A stretch of DNA of 64,000 nucleotides from assembly GCA_012862575.1 (NCBI GenBank), contig BLSF01000018.1, forward strand, positions 580,075 to 644,074, in the 5' to 3' direction. The DNA is from Parietichytrium sp. I65-24A (Eukaryota; Sar; Bigyra; Thraustochytrida; Thraustochytriidae). A program made the position numbers and the translations under genes. Positions 19,892 through 29,171 of this stretch are shown piece after piece. Position 1 is the first letter of the stretch, and each line of letters opens with the position of its first letter. Under the pieces are notes generated by a model. It was given only the letters and a program-made list of their open reading frames with translations. It did not search any database and had not been told where the DNA came from.

Positions 19892-21281
19892 TGCCCCAAA
19901 AGCTCTCGCCTTCGCATGCTATGCGAGACGAGCAACTCTCGAGCCGCGCGACGAGGAAATCCAGCGACTGATGTTCCTCATGCCAATTCTCGTCTCATCT
20001 AGCTTGTTCTGAGGGAAGTGAGAAATGATTAGCCACTTCCTGCCGGCTAGACAATTCTTCAGTAAATTAACACCCAATAGCCCAAGCCAAAAGCTCGCCG
20101 CACTCAAATTACCTCAATGCTTCACGGAAGGCCGAAATTCGAAAGAGCAGCCCGAAAAGTTTTGAGTTTCAACAGCCACCTCGAGCTCGCGCCTTTCAAA
20201 CAGCAAGCAAACTTCTTCAAACCCAGCTTCCGATCAACAAAAGGACGCACCGGCACTTCCATCCTTCCCTTCCCTCTGTGACTTACAGTCCACCGGTGAT
20301 GTCTAACGCGTTACGCCTGGAACACCCATCTCTACGCGAAAAGTGACGAGCGACACATGAATGCAAGAATGCAAGAATGCAAGAATGCGCCTTTTGAATG
20401 AATGAATTCCAATCAGAGTCACTTCCATTTACAACTTCCCTTACAATTTCAATTAGAGAATCAGAATTCCAACGAGACGGCTTTCCCCCCTTTCGCACTC
20501 ATCGTGCACAGTGCCTTTCTTCCCGGTGCCAATGCCAATGCCAATGCCATAGTCATAGTGCCACAGTGACAATGGAGCCCACCGGATCTATTGTAATGCA
20601 CAAGTCTTAACTGTGCAGTCAGCGTAATTGATAGCAATTTGCGCATCGAAGGCAACGTATCTTGGCGGGGTTTTTGCGTAAGATAAGGCGAGAGGAGACT
20701 GCCCGATCGGTAGTTGTGCCTTCGAGCGGAGAGCTCTTGTTCTTGCTCTTCTTTTGGTTCTAGCTAGAGTCCTTGTTCTTGTTGTTGTTCTTGTTCTCGC
20801 CCCAGCTCTTGCTCTTGGGTTGGCCTCGGTGGAGATTTGACTTCGACCATTCTAGTTGTTTGGCGCATGTTGGCATTGGCGCATCGCCGACAAGACGAGC
20901 TGGACGAGCGAGGGAAGGAGGAGTAGAACAGAGAGAAGGCATTGTGCTACGCTAAATGCTGCGATGATAATATGATGTCTGTTGCTGTTCATTGTGGATG
21001 TATGAATGGCAGGGTACGTTGAGGTCTTACGCATTCCGCCTTCTGACAGCGGGTTCGGACAGCCTTAGAGCCAATTGATTGTTAAGAATACATGCAGCGA
21101 ATGTGCACGCACACGCCTCGGTCGTCGTTTGCAAAGAGCCGCTTGTTCGCCTTGGGAAGAGACGAGCGGGTCGACCAGCCAGCACTGGCCTCTGCGCACT
21201 GCGTGTTCGATTCGTTGAGCTATCGTCGCTGAATTCACAGCGGGGCGCACGGCGAGGCGGAAAAGCAGGGCAGGTTTTAAG
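19892..21281. other. Divergent intergenic region with short tandem repeats
   Basis: The region is about 1.4 kb between two divergent genes. It holds small tandem repeats: GCAAGAAT copies near 20363-20388, CCAATG copies near 20528-20549 and a CTTGTTCTTG-type stretch near 20735-20800. No gene is supported; the frames seen are short and mirror each other on the two strands. Confidence 0.5.
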
Positions 21282-23009
21282 ATGGCAGAAGCAAGGGTTG
21301 AGCAGAATGTGGTTCGCTATGCGCGAGGGCGGAGGCCTTTCCTGGTGAAGAGGAGCTCCGGGACCATCGAAAACAGCGAAGAGGCTCGAGAGGGAGCAGA
21401 GAATGTGGACTGGTGGAAAACAAAGTCTGCGCTTATTTATGAGTGGTTTGGAATGAATCCGCTGAATCTCGGCATGGAGGATGATTCTGTGGCGTTGGTC
21501 AAGTCTATGCTGAAGAAAGGGCAACAGACTACGGATGAAGAGAAGCGGAGACGATGCTGGGCACACATATGTGTTGAAATGGCAGATGTGCCAGCAAACC
21601 CTCTCGCGCAACAAGACCATACGTTTTTGGAGGAAATGGTAAGCCAAGCAACCCAGCCACAAACGGCGGCCAAATCGCCGGAAACCGAGTCCCCAGAGAT
21701 GTCAGCCTCAGGTAATCTCATCGGAGGACAGAACAACGAAACAGACACGACTCCTCGAACCACAGGGACAGAGGAGACGCAGGACTCGCTCCAGTCGTTT
21801 CAATCTAGTGAAGCTGAAAAGCAAGTTAAGGAACGTGAGCAGCACCGTGCAGCCCAAAATGAACCAAAGTCTGGCACAGATTCCAAAGCTGAAAAGAGCG
21901 GTTTGGGCAGCGGGCGTGGGAGAGAGGCGTTTCGAAAAGCTGCTTCTGCAGTGATGAACAAGAAAAGCCTTTCGAGCATGACACTAATTGAGCGTCAAGA
22001 GTATTTGCTGCAAAAAAAGAAAGAGCGCCAAGAGAAAATCATAGCGGAGCAAAAGGAAAAAGAAACGGAAGGGTGCACATATAAGCCGCAAAAGTTCACT
22101 AGGCGCTCAACCTTTTCGAACGTCGAGAGTGTTGTGAAAAAGCAGAGCAGCCCAGTGAAGGGTTCACAGGTGCCTCCAAACGCATCCGCTTCCAACATGG
22201 GACGGGTAGATTCGAGCGCGTCGCTCTTTGAAAGCAACGAGGAGAGCACGAACGAAAGCGGGCCTGCGCCTCAAACGAACGCGAGCGCAGCAGCTTCAAG
22301 CTTTCTGGATGAATGCAGGGCATTGATGCAGCGCAAAAACTCTTCGGGTTCACTGCTTTCTAGCGGAAGTGGAACTTTAGAGACCAATAGCAAGAATGGG
22401 GACTCCAAGAAGCGGAGCACGGCTCCCAAAAAACGCAAGACCAGTCGTGCGAAGACTAGTGCATCGTTGCTCGATGCCTGCCGTGGTGAGCTCGAGCGAT
22501 CGCGGAAAAAGGAGGAGGAATCAAGTCCTACAGAAGACATGAAAAGTCCAGAGGTTGGGGACAGCCCTCGAAACGAAGATGGGGAATATCAGCCTCAGAA
22601 TGAAGAGGGCAATGATGAGCTGGCCAGCCAAAGTGACCCTTCATCGGGTGACGCACAGGAAGAGGAGCCTCGAAATGAAGAGACAAGCGAGTTTGGGGAG
22701 CGCAGTGTGGCTCCTGGCAAGCGTAGAGAATATACGTTTGCAACGAGTTCTACGGAATTTCGCGGCAAGGTAGAATTGCAAGACTATAATGAGTTCCAAT
22801 TGGACTCCTTCTACAGGAAGAGAGACCGTGGATCCAGCAAACCTGGAGTCACCTTATTGATGGGCCGACGCGACGACGACCTGACAGAGCAGGTCGTTGC
22901 AGCGATTTTCGACCGCGCGAAATTCTCTGAGGAAGAAGCGTCTGATTGGCTCAACTTCAACCTGCATCGGTTTCCCATGGGTCGCCGCGAACTTCGCAAA
23001 GCCCGATAA
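21282..23009 (+). CDS. Charged, largely disordered protein, not recognised
   Basis: The product has 575 residues in a single exon with an ATG start. Residues 1-110 look folded (WWKTKSALIYEWFGMNP and a Cys/Trp-containing helix). The long middle is low-complexity Ser, Glu, Lys and Asn. Residues about 235-275 form a charged helix ending in EGCTYKPQKF, a pattern common in proteins of the flagellar axoneme and cytoskeleton. Two short related helices, SSFLDECRALMQRK and ASLLDACRGELERSRK, form an internal repeat. The C-terminal 100 residues (FRGKVELQDYNEFQLDSFYR onward) again look folded. I cannot name a family. The stop faces that of the small two-exon gene about 250 nt away. Confidence 0.72.
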   Translation: MAEARVEQNVVRYARGRRPFLVKRSSGTIENSEEAREGAENVDWWKTKSALIYEWFGMNPLNLGMEDDSVALVKSMLKKGQQTTDEEKRRRCWAHICVEMADVPANPLAQQDHTFLEEMVSQATQPQTAAKSPETESPEMSASGNLIGGQNNETDTTPRTTGTEETQDSLQSFQSSEAEKQVKEREQHRAAQNEPKSGTDSKAEKSGLGSGRGREAFRKAASAVMNKKSLSSMTLIERQEYLLQKKKERQEKIIAEQKEKETEGCTYKPQKFTRRSTFSNVESVVKKQSSPVKGSQVPPNASASNMGRVDSSASLFESNEESTNESGPAPQTNASAAASSFLDECRALMQRKNSSGSLLSSGSGTLETNSKNGDSKKRSTAPKKRKTSRAKTSASLLDACRGELERSRKKEEESSPTEDMKSPEVGDSPRNEDGEYQPQNEEGNDELASQSDPSSGDAQEEEPRNEETSEFGERSVAPGKRREYTFATSSTEFRGKVELQDYNEFQLDSFYRKRDRGSSKPGVTLLMGRRDDDLTEQVVAAIFDRAKFSEEEASDWLNFNLHRFPMGRRELRKAR

Positions 23010-23256
23010 GTCTGTACTGCTAAACGAACCCCTTAATTGTGTACTTGCATCTGCTTTTGTTCCTGTTTTCCGCTCAGTGTACTATCTCGTATAAACGCGT
23101 GCAAAACCCCAACTTTAGCTTTTAGGTCACTTAAAGCAATGCTTCCATTCCCGTTCATTTTTTAGTTTATTTTTATGATATGCCAGGTGTGCGGATGCGG
23201 CCCTTCATCGGAACAGCGAAAGTAATAGTCGTCGGTGAGAAGCATCAAACTACGGG

Positions 23257-23904
23257 TTAGCTCTTGGTGCTGTAACCATGGAGCTCCGCTTCGAGTTCTT
23301 GAAGCTGCTCTTCCAAACGAGCTTTGTGACGCTGCAAGCGCTCGAATCTCACCGTTGAGTCGCTCTGAATGGATCCATATGAACGTGAACTCATGCTACT
23401 ATACGACGATCGACCAGTGCTTGAGTGGCAATCACAATTGCAATTGCAAAAAGACCTGTCAGATGCGGCACTACTCCGAAAGGACGACACGATGGAGTTT
23501 GACGAGCGCGCAGTTTGAAAGCAGCCGCAACTGCAACCTGAGCGGGAAGAAGAACGATTTGAGTCCTTTTGCTGCCAGCTTCTTGACGACACCGATGAGT
23601 TCGAGCTTTTGTTCGATCGCTGCACGACCAACACGAATTGCAGTGAGGAGTCAGTCTGGCGCTCCCAATCCATGCTTCCCTTCCTTCCTTCCTTCCCTCC
23701 CTCCCGCCGCCACCCACTTACCGACGAAGAGCTCTCCTTCCAATCGAGCATTTTGTTTCTCTTGAACTTGGCCGCTCCATACTTTTCCACTTCCGCTCGG
23801 AGATGGTCTTCGCTTTGAATCGACTCTTTGAGAAAAATCGTTTGCGCCCAGTTGTGAGTCACGTGCCCATCGCGGTAGGCGTGCGCTGCCAATTCATTCG
23901 GCAT
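23257..23904 (-). CDS. Small two-exon gene, product not recognised (about 181 residues)
   Basis: The reading frame is open throughout. However, a strong donor (TCG|GTAAGTG at 23721) and an acceptor preceded by a T/G-rich stretch (GTGCAG ending at 23620) mark a 102-nt intron whose length is a multiple of three. Exon 1 (23904-23722) codes 61 residues ending DWKESSSS. Exon 2 (23619-23257) codes 120, beginning RSNKSSNSS. The N-terminal half is mixed and possibly folded (HVTHNWAQTIFLKES, VEKYGAAKFKRNKMLDW). The middle is Ser/Cys-rich, including NCNCDCH. The last 30 residues form a short coiled coil (RLQRHKARLEEQLQELEAEL). No family is recognised. If the intron is retained, a 215-residue form with a Gly/Arg-rich insert results. 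Confidence 0.6.
   Translation of the reverse strand: MPNELAAHAYRDGHVTHNWAQTIFLKESIQSEDHLRAEVEKYGAAKFKRNKMLDWKESSSSVSGWRREGGKEGRKGSMDWERQTDSSLQFVLVVQRSNKSSNSSVSSRSWQQKDSNRSSSRSGCSCGCFQTARSSNSIVSSFRSSAASDRSFCNCNCDCHSSTGRSSYSSMSSRSYGSIQSDSTVRFERLQRHKARLEEQLQELEAELHGYSTKS
23620..23721 (-). other. Probable 102-nt intron in frame
   Basis: The donor GTAAGTG and acceptor CGTGCAG are canonical. The interior is GGGAGGAAGG-type low-complexity sequence, unlike the flanking codons. Because 102 is divisible by three and no stop occurs, splicing and retention both give an open product. Confidence 0.65.
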
Positions 23905-24346
23905 GTTCGACCGTCTCGCTCTCGTCTGCCTGCTGCTTCCCGCTTGACCTTTCGCTGTCTTCCGATCTCAAACGTGACTTGGTGAGCGGTGCCACCACGT
24001 CTCAGAAGCGCGGCGCCTTGATCTAAGTTCACTGTCCACTCACAGTCAATCCCAGGTGTACTTTAAAATTTCTTGTTCTGATGTTCATTTCAATTGATTG
24101 ACTGGAAAAAAAAAAATTTAAAGTGTGCACTACTGTTTTACGTAAGACGCGTGTATTTAAATTGCGTTCCGCGAGTTTCCCTGAACGGACAAATGGTGCG
24201 ATTGAGTAGTAGTAGACTATAGTTTGTTTTAGCTGGTGGCAGCAAGATATGCTTGGATGATTGTGGGAGCATGTCGAATGAGGGAGGGACTAAAAGCAAG
24301 TGGGCCAAAATAAATCTTTTGTATTGTTTGCGAGAAGAACGGAGCA
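23905..24346. other. Spacer between two minus-strand genes
   Basis: About 440 nt lie between the MCM7 stop and the start of the small two-exon gene. They hold the MCM7 3' UTR and the downstream gene's promoter. A TTCACTGTCCACTCACAGTCAA stretch near 24027-24048 contains one copy of the ACAGTCAA motif seen elsewhere between genes, and an A run lies near 24103-24114. Confidence 0.5.
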
Positions 24347-26734
24347 TTAGGTTTGCACGATAGAGATTCTTGTCCTTGCAGGGTTTAGTTGAAAGACGTT
24401 GATATCTTCGTACTCGGTGAGTGTCCTCTCTAGCTGCTCTACAGTCAAACCACGGGCTAGGACAATCGGCTCGACGTCGGAATACTTTACAGTGCCGTCG
24501 CGCGACGCAAGCGCAAGCTCTCGGATGATGTGAAAAACTCTGGTGACGGAGTCATCTTGAGCCGACTCGGGGTTGTGGTCACGCGTGTCGGTGTCCTCAA
24601 GCGAAAGCTTCGACGCGCGGACAAGGCGGATGGCCTCCTGGATGTCTTCTGCCGAAACGTTTTCGCGAAAATGAAGACGTGCGAGCCCCTGCGCCATCCG
24701 CAAAATGGATAAGAGCTGACGCGCAGTGAGCATTGAATGCGTCCCAGCATCTTGGGCGTCCGTGTAGTCTTGTTGGCGCATGTTGACATAATGCTCGACG
24801 ATCTGGTTGCAGAGCGATGGGGGCACGTACGGCTCAACCTGCCGGGCCTGTGCTATATAAGCCCGGAGAATGTTTGGCCGCACAGGAGTGAAGTCAAGCG
24901 GAGGGTGCTTTGCGGTGCGATGGACGTGGGTGATGTGGCGGGCAAGGGCGGTGTCAGCCTCAATATCAGGCACGTCGAGTAGGAGGAACAGGAGATCGAA
25001 GCGAGAGAGCAATGCCGTGGGAAGGTTGATGTTCTTTGCAGGGGAAAGCCGCCTATTGTAGCGACCATACAGTGGATTTGCAGCGGCCAGAACGGAAGTG
25101 CGGGCATTCAGCGTCGTGGTGACTCCGGCTTTGGCAATGGAGACTGTCTGTTGCTCCATCACCTCATGGATAGCAGTTCGATCCGCTTCTTCCATCTTGT
25201 CAAACTCATCAATGGCGCAAATGCCCATATCAGCAAGAACGAGAGCACCTCCCTCCAAAGCAACCTCTCCAGTGGACTTGTCTCTGGTCACGCACGCTGT
25301 GAGACCAACGCCGGAGGAACCTTTTCCTGTTGTGTATACCCCGCGAGGAGCTATGGTGGAAATGTGTTTAAGGAGCTGGGACTTTGCCACTCCAGGATCG
25401 CCCATCAAAAGGATGTTCAAATCTCCGCGAATGCTCATTCCGTCCTCCATGCGTTTCGTGACCCCTCCTACAAGCTGAAGCAAGAGCGCCTTTTTCACGT
25501 CGAGCTGGCCGAAGATTTCCGGCGCGATGGACTGGGCTAGCTTTGCATACACATTTCTATCAGAAGCCAACTCGTCAATCTCGTCCTCAACCTCAGGTGT
25601 CAGCTCCGAGAAGAGTTCCGAATATGACTTTTTGTGGCGCTTGATTTTCATGCACGAGAGGTACGTGGTGGCGGTTAGACCGCGTGTCATCTGCTCCCAG
25701 CCTCCCAACGACAAGGGTAGGAAGATCCCCACGAGCTCCACGTTGTCTCCGGGGCTGCATTGCCGGGTACACTCTCCGCGACAATGAACTGTGAGGGAGC
25801 GCGGGATGTGTCCGACAGGAACCTGGTCGGGTGTCTCCTGGATCTTAATCTCCTGGAACTTTTCAAATTTGGAGCCGCGCAGTGAAGGGTAAACTTTTGG
25901 TCTATCCTTCTTTTTGATTTTCTGGCATTCACGAGTCTCGCACATTTGAGGAGGCCTAAACTCCCCAGTCTCGCCGATCCGCTGGTACATTTCACTGCCG
26001 CACCTGTCGCAGATATAGGTCACCACGAGTGCGCGGGGCTTGACGTCGGTGACCCGTGTAACTATGCCCTTTATTCTCACCAAATTGCCTATGTTGGTCG
26101 CCGTAATGTTTCTCAGAGACTGAGCCTGCGCCTTTGTGGGCGGAGAGATTACTACCTCGTACGTGCGCAGAAGCTCTGGCGGCAGGACGTTCTGAGGATC
26201 CTCTTCCTCATCGTCGTCGTCATCGAGCTGATCAGCACCTTCAGGGTCGTTCGCGCGATTGTCGTTGTTGTTTGCCAGGTTGTTGGCGTACTGCTGGAGC
26301 CTTTGAAAACGAAAAATCTCTTGAGAGTTGAAGCCGTCGAAATTTCCAGCTAGCGCGCGCACGATGTTGGGGTCCGTCGGAGTGGGCATGAGCTCGTCCG
26401 CCTCCTTGGCAAACATTTTTGAATACCTGAGAGCATTCTTTACAACGCGGTCGAGAAATGCGTCATCGTCCCTGAAGAACCCCATCATATCATTGAGATC
26501 AATGTCTAGCACCGCTGACTTTCTATTCGCAATCTCGCCCAGCATGTCCATGTACTTGTTCTTGCGCACGCCCGGAGCGGCCTCGAAGCTGTAGTTCTTC
26601 AGAAACTCTTTGCATCGCAGACTCTCCTGCACGTAATTGAGCTTCTCCACAGGCTCTTCGTCGCTGCCTTGCGTCCTCTGCGACGCAGAGTTGCCCGGCT
26701 GGCTGCGCATCGACACCGACGCCGCCGAAGACAT
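24347..26734 (-). CDS. MCM7: DNA replication licensing helicase subunit MCM7
   Basis: This 795-residue MCM ATPase forms one of the six subunits of the nuclear MCM2-7 replicative helicase that unwinds origins and forks. It carries the N-terminal OB fold with a zinc finger at about residues 241-270 (CDRC ... CETREC). The ATPase core has Walker A GDPGVAKSQLL (about 443), Walker B IDEFDKM (about 508) and the arginine finger LLSRFD (about 578). The MCM7 paralogue is indicated by LTACVTRDKSTGEVALEGGA, DRTAIHEVMEQQTVSIAKAG, AAANPLYGRYNRRLSP and the C-terminal NVFQLNPARTRISIV; MCM5 and others differ at these places. An acidic loop at about 160-180 (DDDDDEEEDPQ) is extra. A winged-helix segment ends the protein. 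It is a single exon with a clear ATG. Confidence 0.95.
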   Translation of the reverse strand: MSSAASVSMRSQPGNSASQRTQGSDEEPVEKLNYVQESLRCKEFLKNYSFEAAPGVRKNKYMDMLGEIANRKSAVLDIDLNDMMGFFRDDDAFLDRVVKNALRYSKMFAKEADELMPTPTDPNIVRALAGNFDGFNSQEIFRFQRLQQYANNLANNNDNRANDPEGADQLDDDDDEEEDPQNVLPPELLRTYEVVISPPTKAQAQSLRNITATNIGNLVRIKGIVTRVTDVKPRALVVTYICDRCGSEMYQRIGETGEFRPPQMCETRECQKIKKKDRPKVYPSLRGSKFEKFQEIKIQETPDQVPVGHIPRSLTVHCRGECTRQCSPGDNVELVGIFLPLSLGGWEQMTRGLTATTYLSCMKIKRHKKSYSELFSELTPEVEDEIDELASDRNVYAKLAQSIAPEIFGQLDVKKALLLQLVGGVTKRMEDGMSIRGDLNILLMGDPGVAKSQLLKHISTIAPRGVYTTGKGSSGVGLTACVTRDKSTGEVALEGGALVLADMGICAIDEFDKMEEADRTAIHEVMEQQTVSIAKAGVTTTLNARTSVLAAANPLYGRYNRRLSPAKNINLPTALLSRFDLLFLLLDVPDIEADTALARHITHVHRTAKHPPLDFTPVRPNILRAYIAQARQVEPYVPPSLCNQIVEHYVNMRQQDYTDAQDAGTHSMLTARQLLSILRMAQGLARLHFRENVSAEDIQEAIRLVRASKLSLEDTDTRDHNPESAQDDSVTRVFHIIRELALASRDGTVKYSDVEPIVLARGLTVEQLERTLTEYEDINVFQLNPARTRISIVQT

Positions 26735-26758
26735 CTCGCCCTCTCTTCCGCAGCACGA

Positions 26759-26789
26759 TTCTCACCCACTCACCCACTCACCCACTCAG
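26759..26789 (-). repeat. GTGAGTGG tandem repeat in MCM7 leader
   Basis: The plus strand reads ACTCACCC three to four times. On the coding strand of MCM7 this is GAGTGGGTGAGTGGGTGAG, 25-55 nt ahead of the ATG. It is one of several GTGA-type tracts found in gene leaders of this window. Confidence 0.6.
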
Positions 26790-28120
26790 TCGAGCCCGAT
26801 TCCGCCCGTGCCTCCTATACTTTGCACTTTGCACTTTACGTATGCAACAACGAGTCGTACGTACGTGCAAACTTTGGCCTTCGCTGTGCTTTGCTTTTGA
26901 CCTTTCTCTTTCTTCTCCTGTGCAAGCGTTGCAACGAGGACCAAACGAAAATACGAAAACAAAGACTTGACTTTCTTTCTTTCTTTCTGTCGTTTTCATT
27001 CACTGTTTTCACACTGTCTGTTTCCATCCTCCGCAGTCTTAGCGACCGGGTTATTTACCCTTAGTGAGCAAGGCACTCGGGAGGGCTATGAGGGGTTTAG
27101 AGGTTATACTATGAGTCGAGTTTTCGAATTTTTTTTCCCTAGGGTTGCGCGACCCTAACCTTGCGTTCGGGATTGAATTGAGGAATAAGGAGCTGCTCGT
27201 CCGAGTGGGGGAGCAACGAGCTATTCGCTGTGTCCAAAATGCGCGAAACCCTCTGTTTTCAGTTTTCCGAAATTCTTCTGTTCCTAAGTGAAGCCACGAA
27301 GTGAGAGCGTAAACAAACCCTATCGGAAGGTGGGGTGCTTCTGTTCTGAATTCTGGTTTTTTGTTTTCGAATTGTTGTTCGAGGGCATCGCGCGTGGGAG
27401 AGGAACACTGCGTTGACTGCGCTGTAGTGCGTGCGTCTTTGACGCCGATCTCCTGAGAGCGTTTAGTGGCTCTTTTTGAAAGTGCCTTGAATTTGTTTTG
27501 ATTGAAACGAGTGATGTTGCTTCACACGCCGGCGATCGGCTGTGCCTTCCTTGGAGTACGCATGACTCTGAGACCGATTCTGCGACAAAAGCTTTGTAGT
27601 TTGCAAATGTTTCTCGTGTGAAGACGTTGAAAATGTTTTGTCTGATGTTTGGAACCAAAATCTACAACAAGAAATTTGGCGCTGAAGAAGCAGCAGCGAT
27701 GGGTGGCGCTTCGATCATAGAAGAAGAAGAACACTGATCTGACGGCCTTGGCGTCTCTGCGATTATGGCATATTTCGTGTGACTTTTATAGTTCCCTTGA
27801 CACGAGTAACTTCGCCGTCTCGAATCAACAACAAAGCACGCTCATACATGCTTGACTGCCCACACAGATACGCAGCATAACCGTGTCCTCAGCACATTGT
27901 TCACCACGTGAACTTGCTTTTTCAATTGACTGTCCATGTCCACGTTCATTTCACTGAACTGAACAGAACATCTTCAATCGAAGAAACTAACACCAGTCAA
28001 CTCCCGGACTTGGGATTCGTCTACATGTACGTGCACTACTTTCCAGAAGGACAGAGTGGTACTGACTGTGAGAACAGCTGACAGCGCTTAGTTAGCACAC
28101 CCTCGGACCACTGGTACACT

Positions 28121-28133
28121 GGTACTGAGTACC
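28121..28133. repeat. GGTACTGAGTACC hyphenated palindrome
   Basis: GGTACT-G-AGTACC with CCACTGG flanks on both sides. It is 190 nt ahead of the TMEM242-like ATG and one of the repeated GTAC motifs in this window. Confidence 0.6.
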
Positions 28134-28152
28134 ACTGGTGGACCCGAGCGCG

Positions 28153-28215
28153 CACATCGTCTCACATCGTCTCACACAGCACACTTCGCTCGTACATCGT
28201 ACATCGTACATCGCA
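28153..28215 (+). repeat. ACATCGT tandem copies upstream of TMEM242-like gene
   Basis: ACATCGTCTC twice, then ACATCGT three to four times, just ahead of the gene; probable promoter or leader DNA. Confidence 0.6.
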
Positions 28216-28321
28216 CAAGTTCACACTTTCAGCCAAGCGTGAATTGCGCGAGGAGGCTCGCCACCATTGCAGTGCTGAGTGCTGAGTGCAAACATAGTCT
28301 AGCCGCGAAAGTGCGACAGAG

Positions 28322-29171
28322 ATGGCTGACGGAAGTGAGATAGTGGAGACCGTGGACAAGTTGGCTGAGGCGAAAGTGGGCGAGTACAAGGCGCCGAGGA
28401 GCAATGGCACGATGGCGCGGTGGCTAGAGTCGGTGGCGGCATGGGCGAAGCGCATGGAGGAGATGGAGAAGCAGTCGCCCAGTCAAGGGGCCCCACCGAA
28501 CGTGTTTACGCCCGTTTCGGTTGGGCTATTTGCGCTCTCTTGCGTGGGGATGCTTGGCGTGGGATTCCGCATTGGCATGGTGCGCGAGGTGAGTCGGTAG
28601 AAGTGGCTGCGAGTGATTAAGTTTGAAAGGGTTTGGTGCGCTGACCTCGAATAATTTCGTCGAATAAATGCGACAGCTCAAGAAAGACTCGTCTCAGGAT
28701 GTGTCAAGTCGGAGCATGGTGCCGGGAAGTCTGCGTGACCGCGTTAATCAAGAGGCTGGGAGAGCGCCGCAGATGGTGCCAGTTAAGAAGGTGAAGGGTG
28801 GGCCGAGTGTACCTGCACCTGCATTGGCAATGCGCGCACTCGGGCTCGCAACAGTGCTCACCATATCCACAGCTACATTTGTGTGCGTGTCAGGCAAGTG
28901 GTACTTCGGCATTACTTCAATGGAAGATCTCGTCTGGCGCTTGAAGCGCAATGTGCCGGTTCATGCCGATAAGATGAAGAGTGTCGTCGTGCCACCCCTG
29001 GAACTGTTTCGAGACAGCATGCAAACCGTCTTTAAGGTGTTCCGCCCGTCTATTGCTCCTCGAGGTGACATTGGCGACTTTTCCACCACAGCCGAGCAAG
29101 AGAAGCGCGAACTAGCTCAGCTCGGACTCGATTCCTCTTACGTTCTTGGCAACGAAGAAGAGAAGAAATGA
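28322..29171 (+). CDS. TMEM242: TMEM242-like mitochondrial membrane protein, two exons
   Basis: Exons 28322-28588 and 28677-29171 join in phase 0 to give 253 residues. The first exon ends ...GFRIGMVRE and the second begins LKKDSSQD. Two hydrophobic spans are seen, VSVGLFALSCVGMLGVGFRI (about 63-82) and ALGLATVLTISTATFVCVSG (about 133-152). Between them lies a charged loop, and after them KWYFGITSMEDLVWRLKRNV. The order span, Lys-rich loop, LAMRALG, span, W-x-GI-SM-D matches animal TMEM242 (LALRALG ... ALGVHSMNDF), an inner-membrane factor that helps assemble the c-ring of mitochondrial ATP synthase. This version is longer at both ends than the 141-residue human protein. Function is inferred from the family. 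Confidence 0.72.
28589..28676 (+). other. 88-nt GT-AG intron in TMEM242-like gene
   Basis: The donor is GAG|GTGAGT and the acceptor is TGCGACAG|CTC. Removing 88 nt joins the two halves of the protein in phase 0 and bypasses an in-frame TAG that follows the donor at once. Homology on both sides makes it a well-supported intron. Confidence 0.85.

Larger units (their letters stand above)
26735..28321. other. Divergent intergenic region between MCM7 and TMEM242-like gene
   Basis: The region is about 1.6 kb. Next to MCM7 lies a (CACTCACC)n tract, read on the MCM7 strand as GTGAGTGG repeats. CTTT repeats lie near 26970-26990. Close to the TMEM242-like start are ACATCGT tandem copies (about 28153-28215) and the hyphenated palindrome GGTACTGAGTACC (28121-28133). 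No additional gene is supported. Confidence 0.5.

Noticed and set aside
24347-26734. Assignment as MCM5 or another MCM paralogue
   Set aside because: The core and the C-terminus match MCM7-specific residues (AAANPLYGRYN, NPARTRISIV) and lack MCM5 features.
27150-27170. Telomere-like CCCTAACC word
   Set aside because: Single copy, no array.
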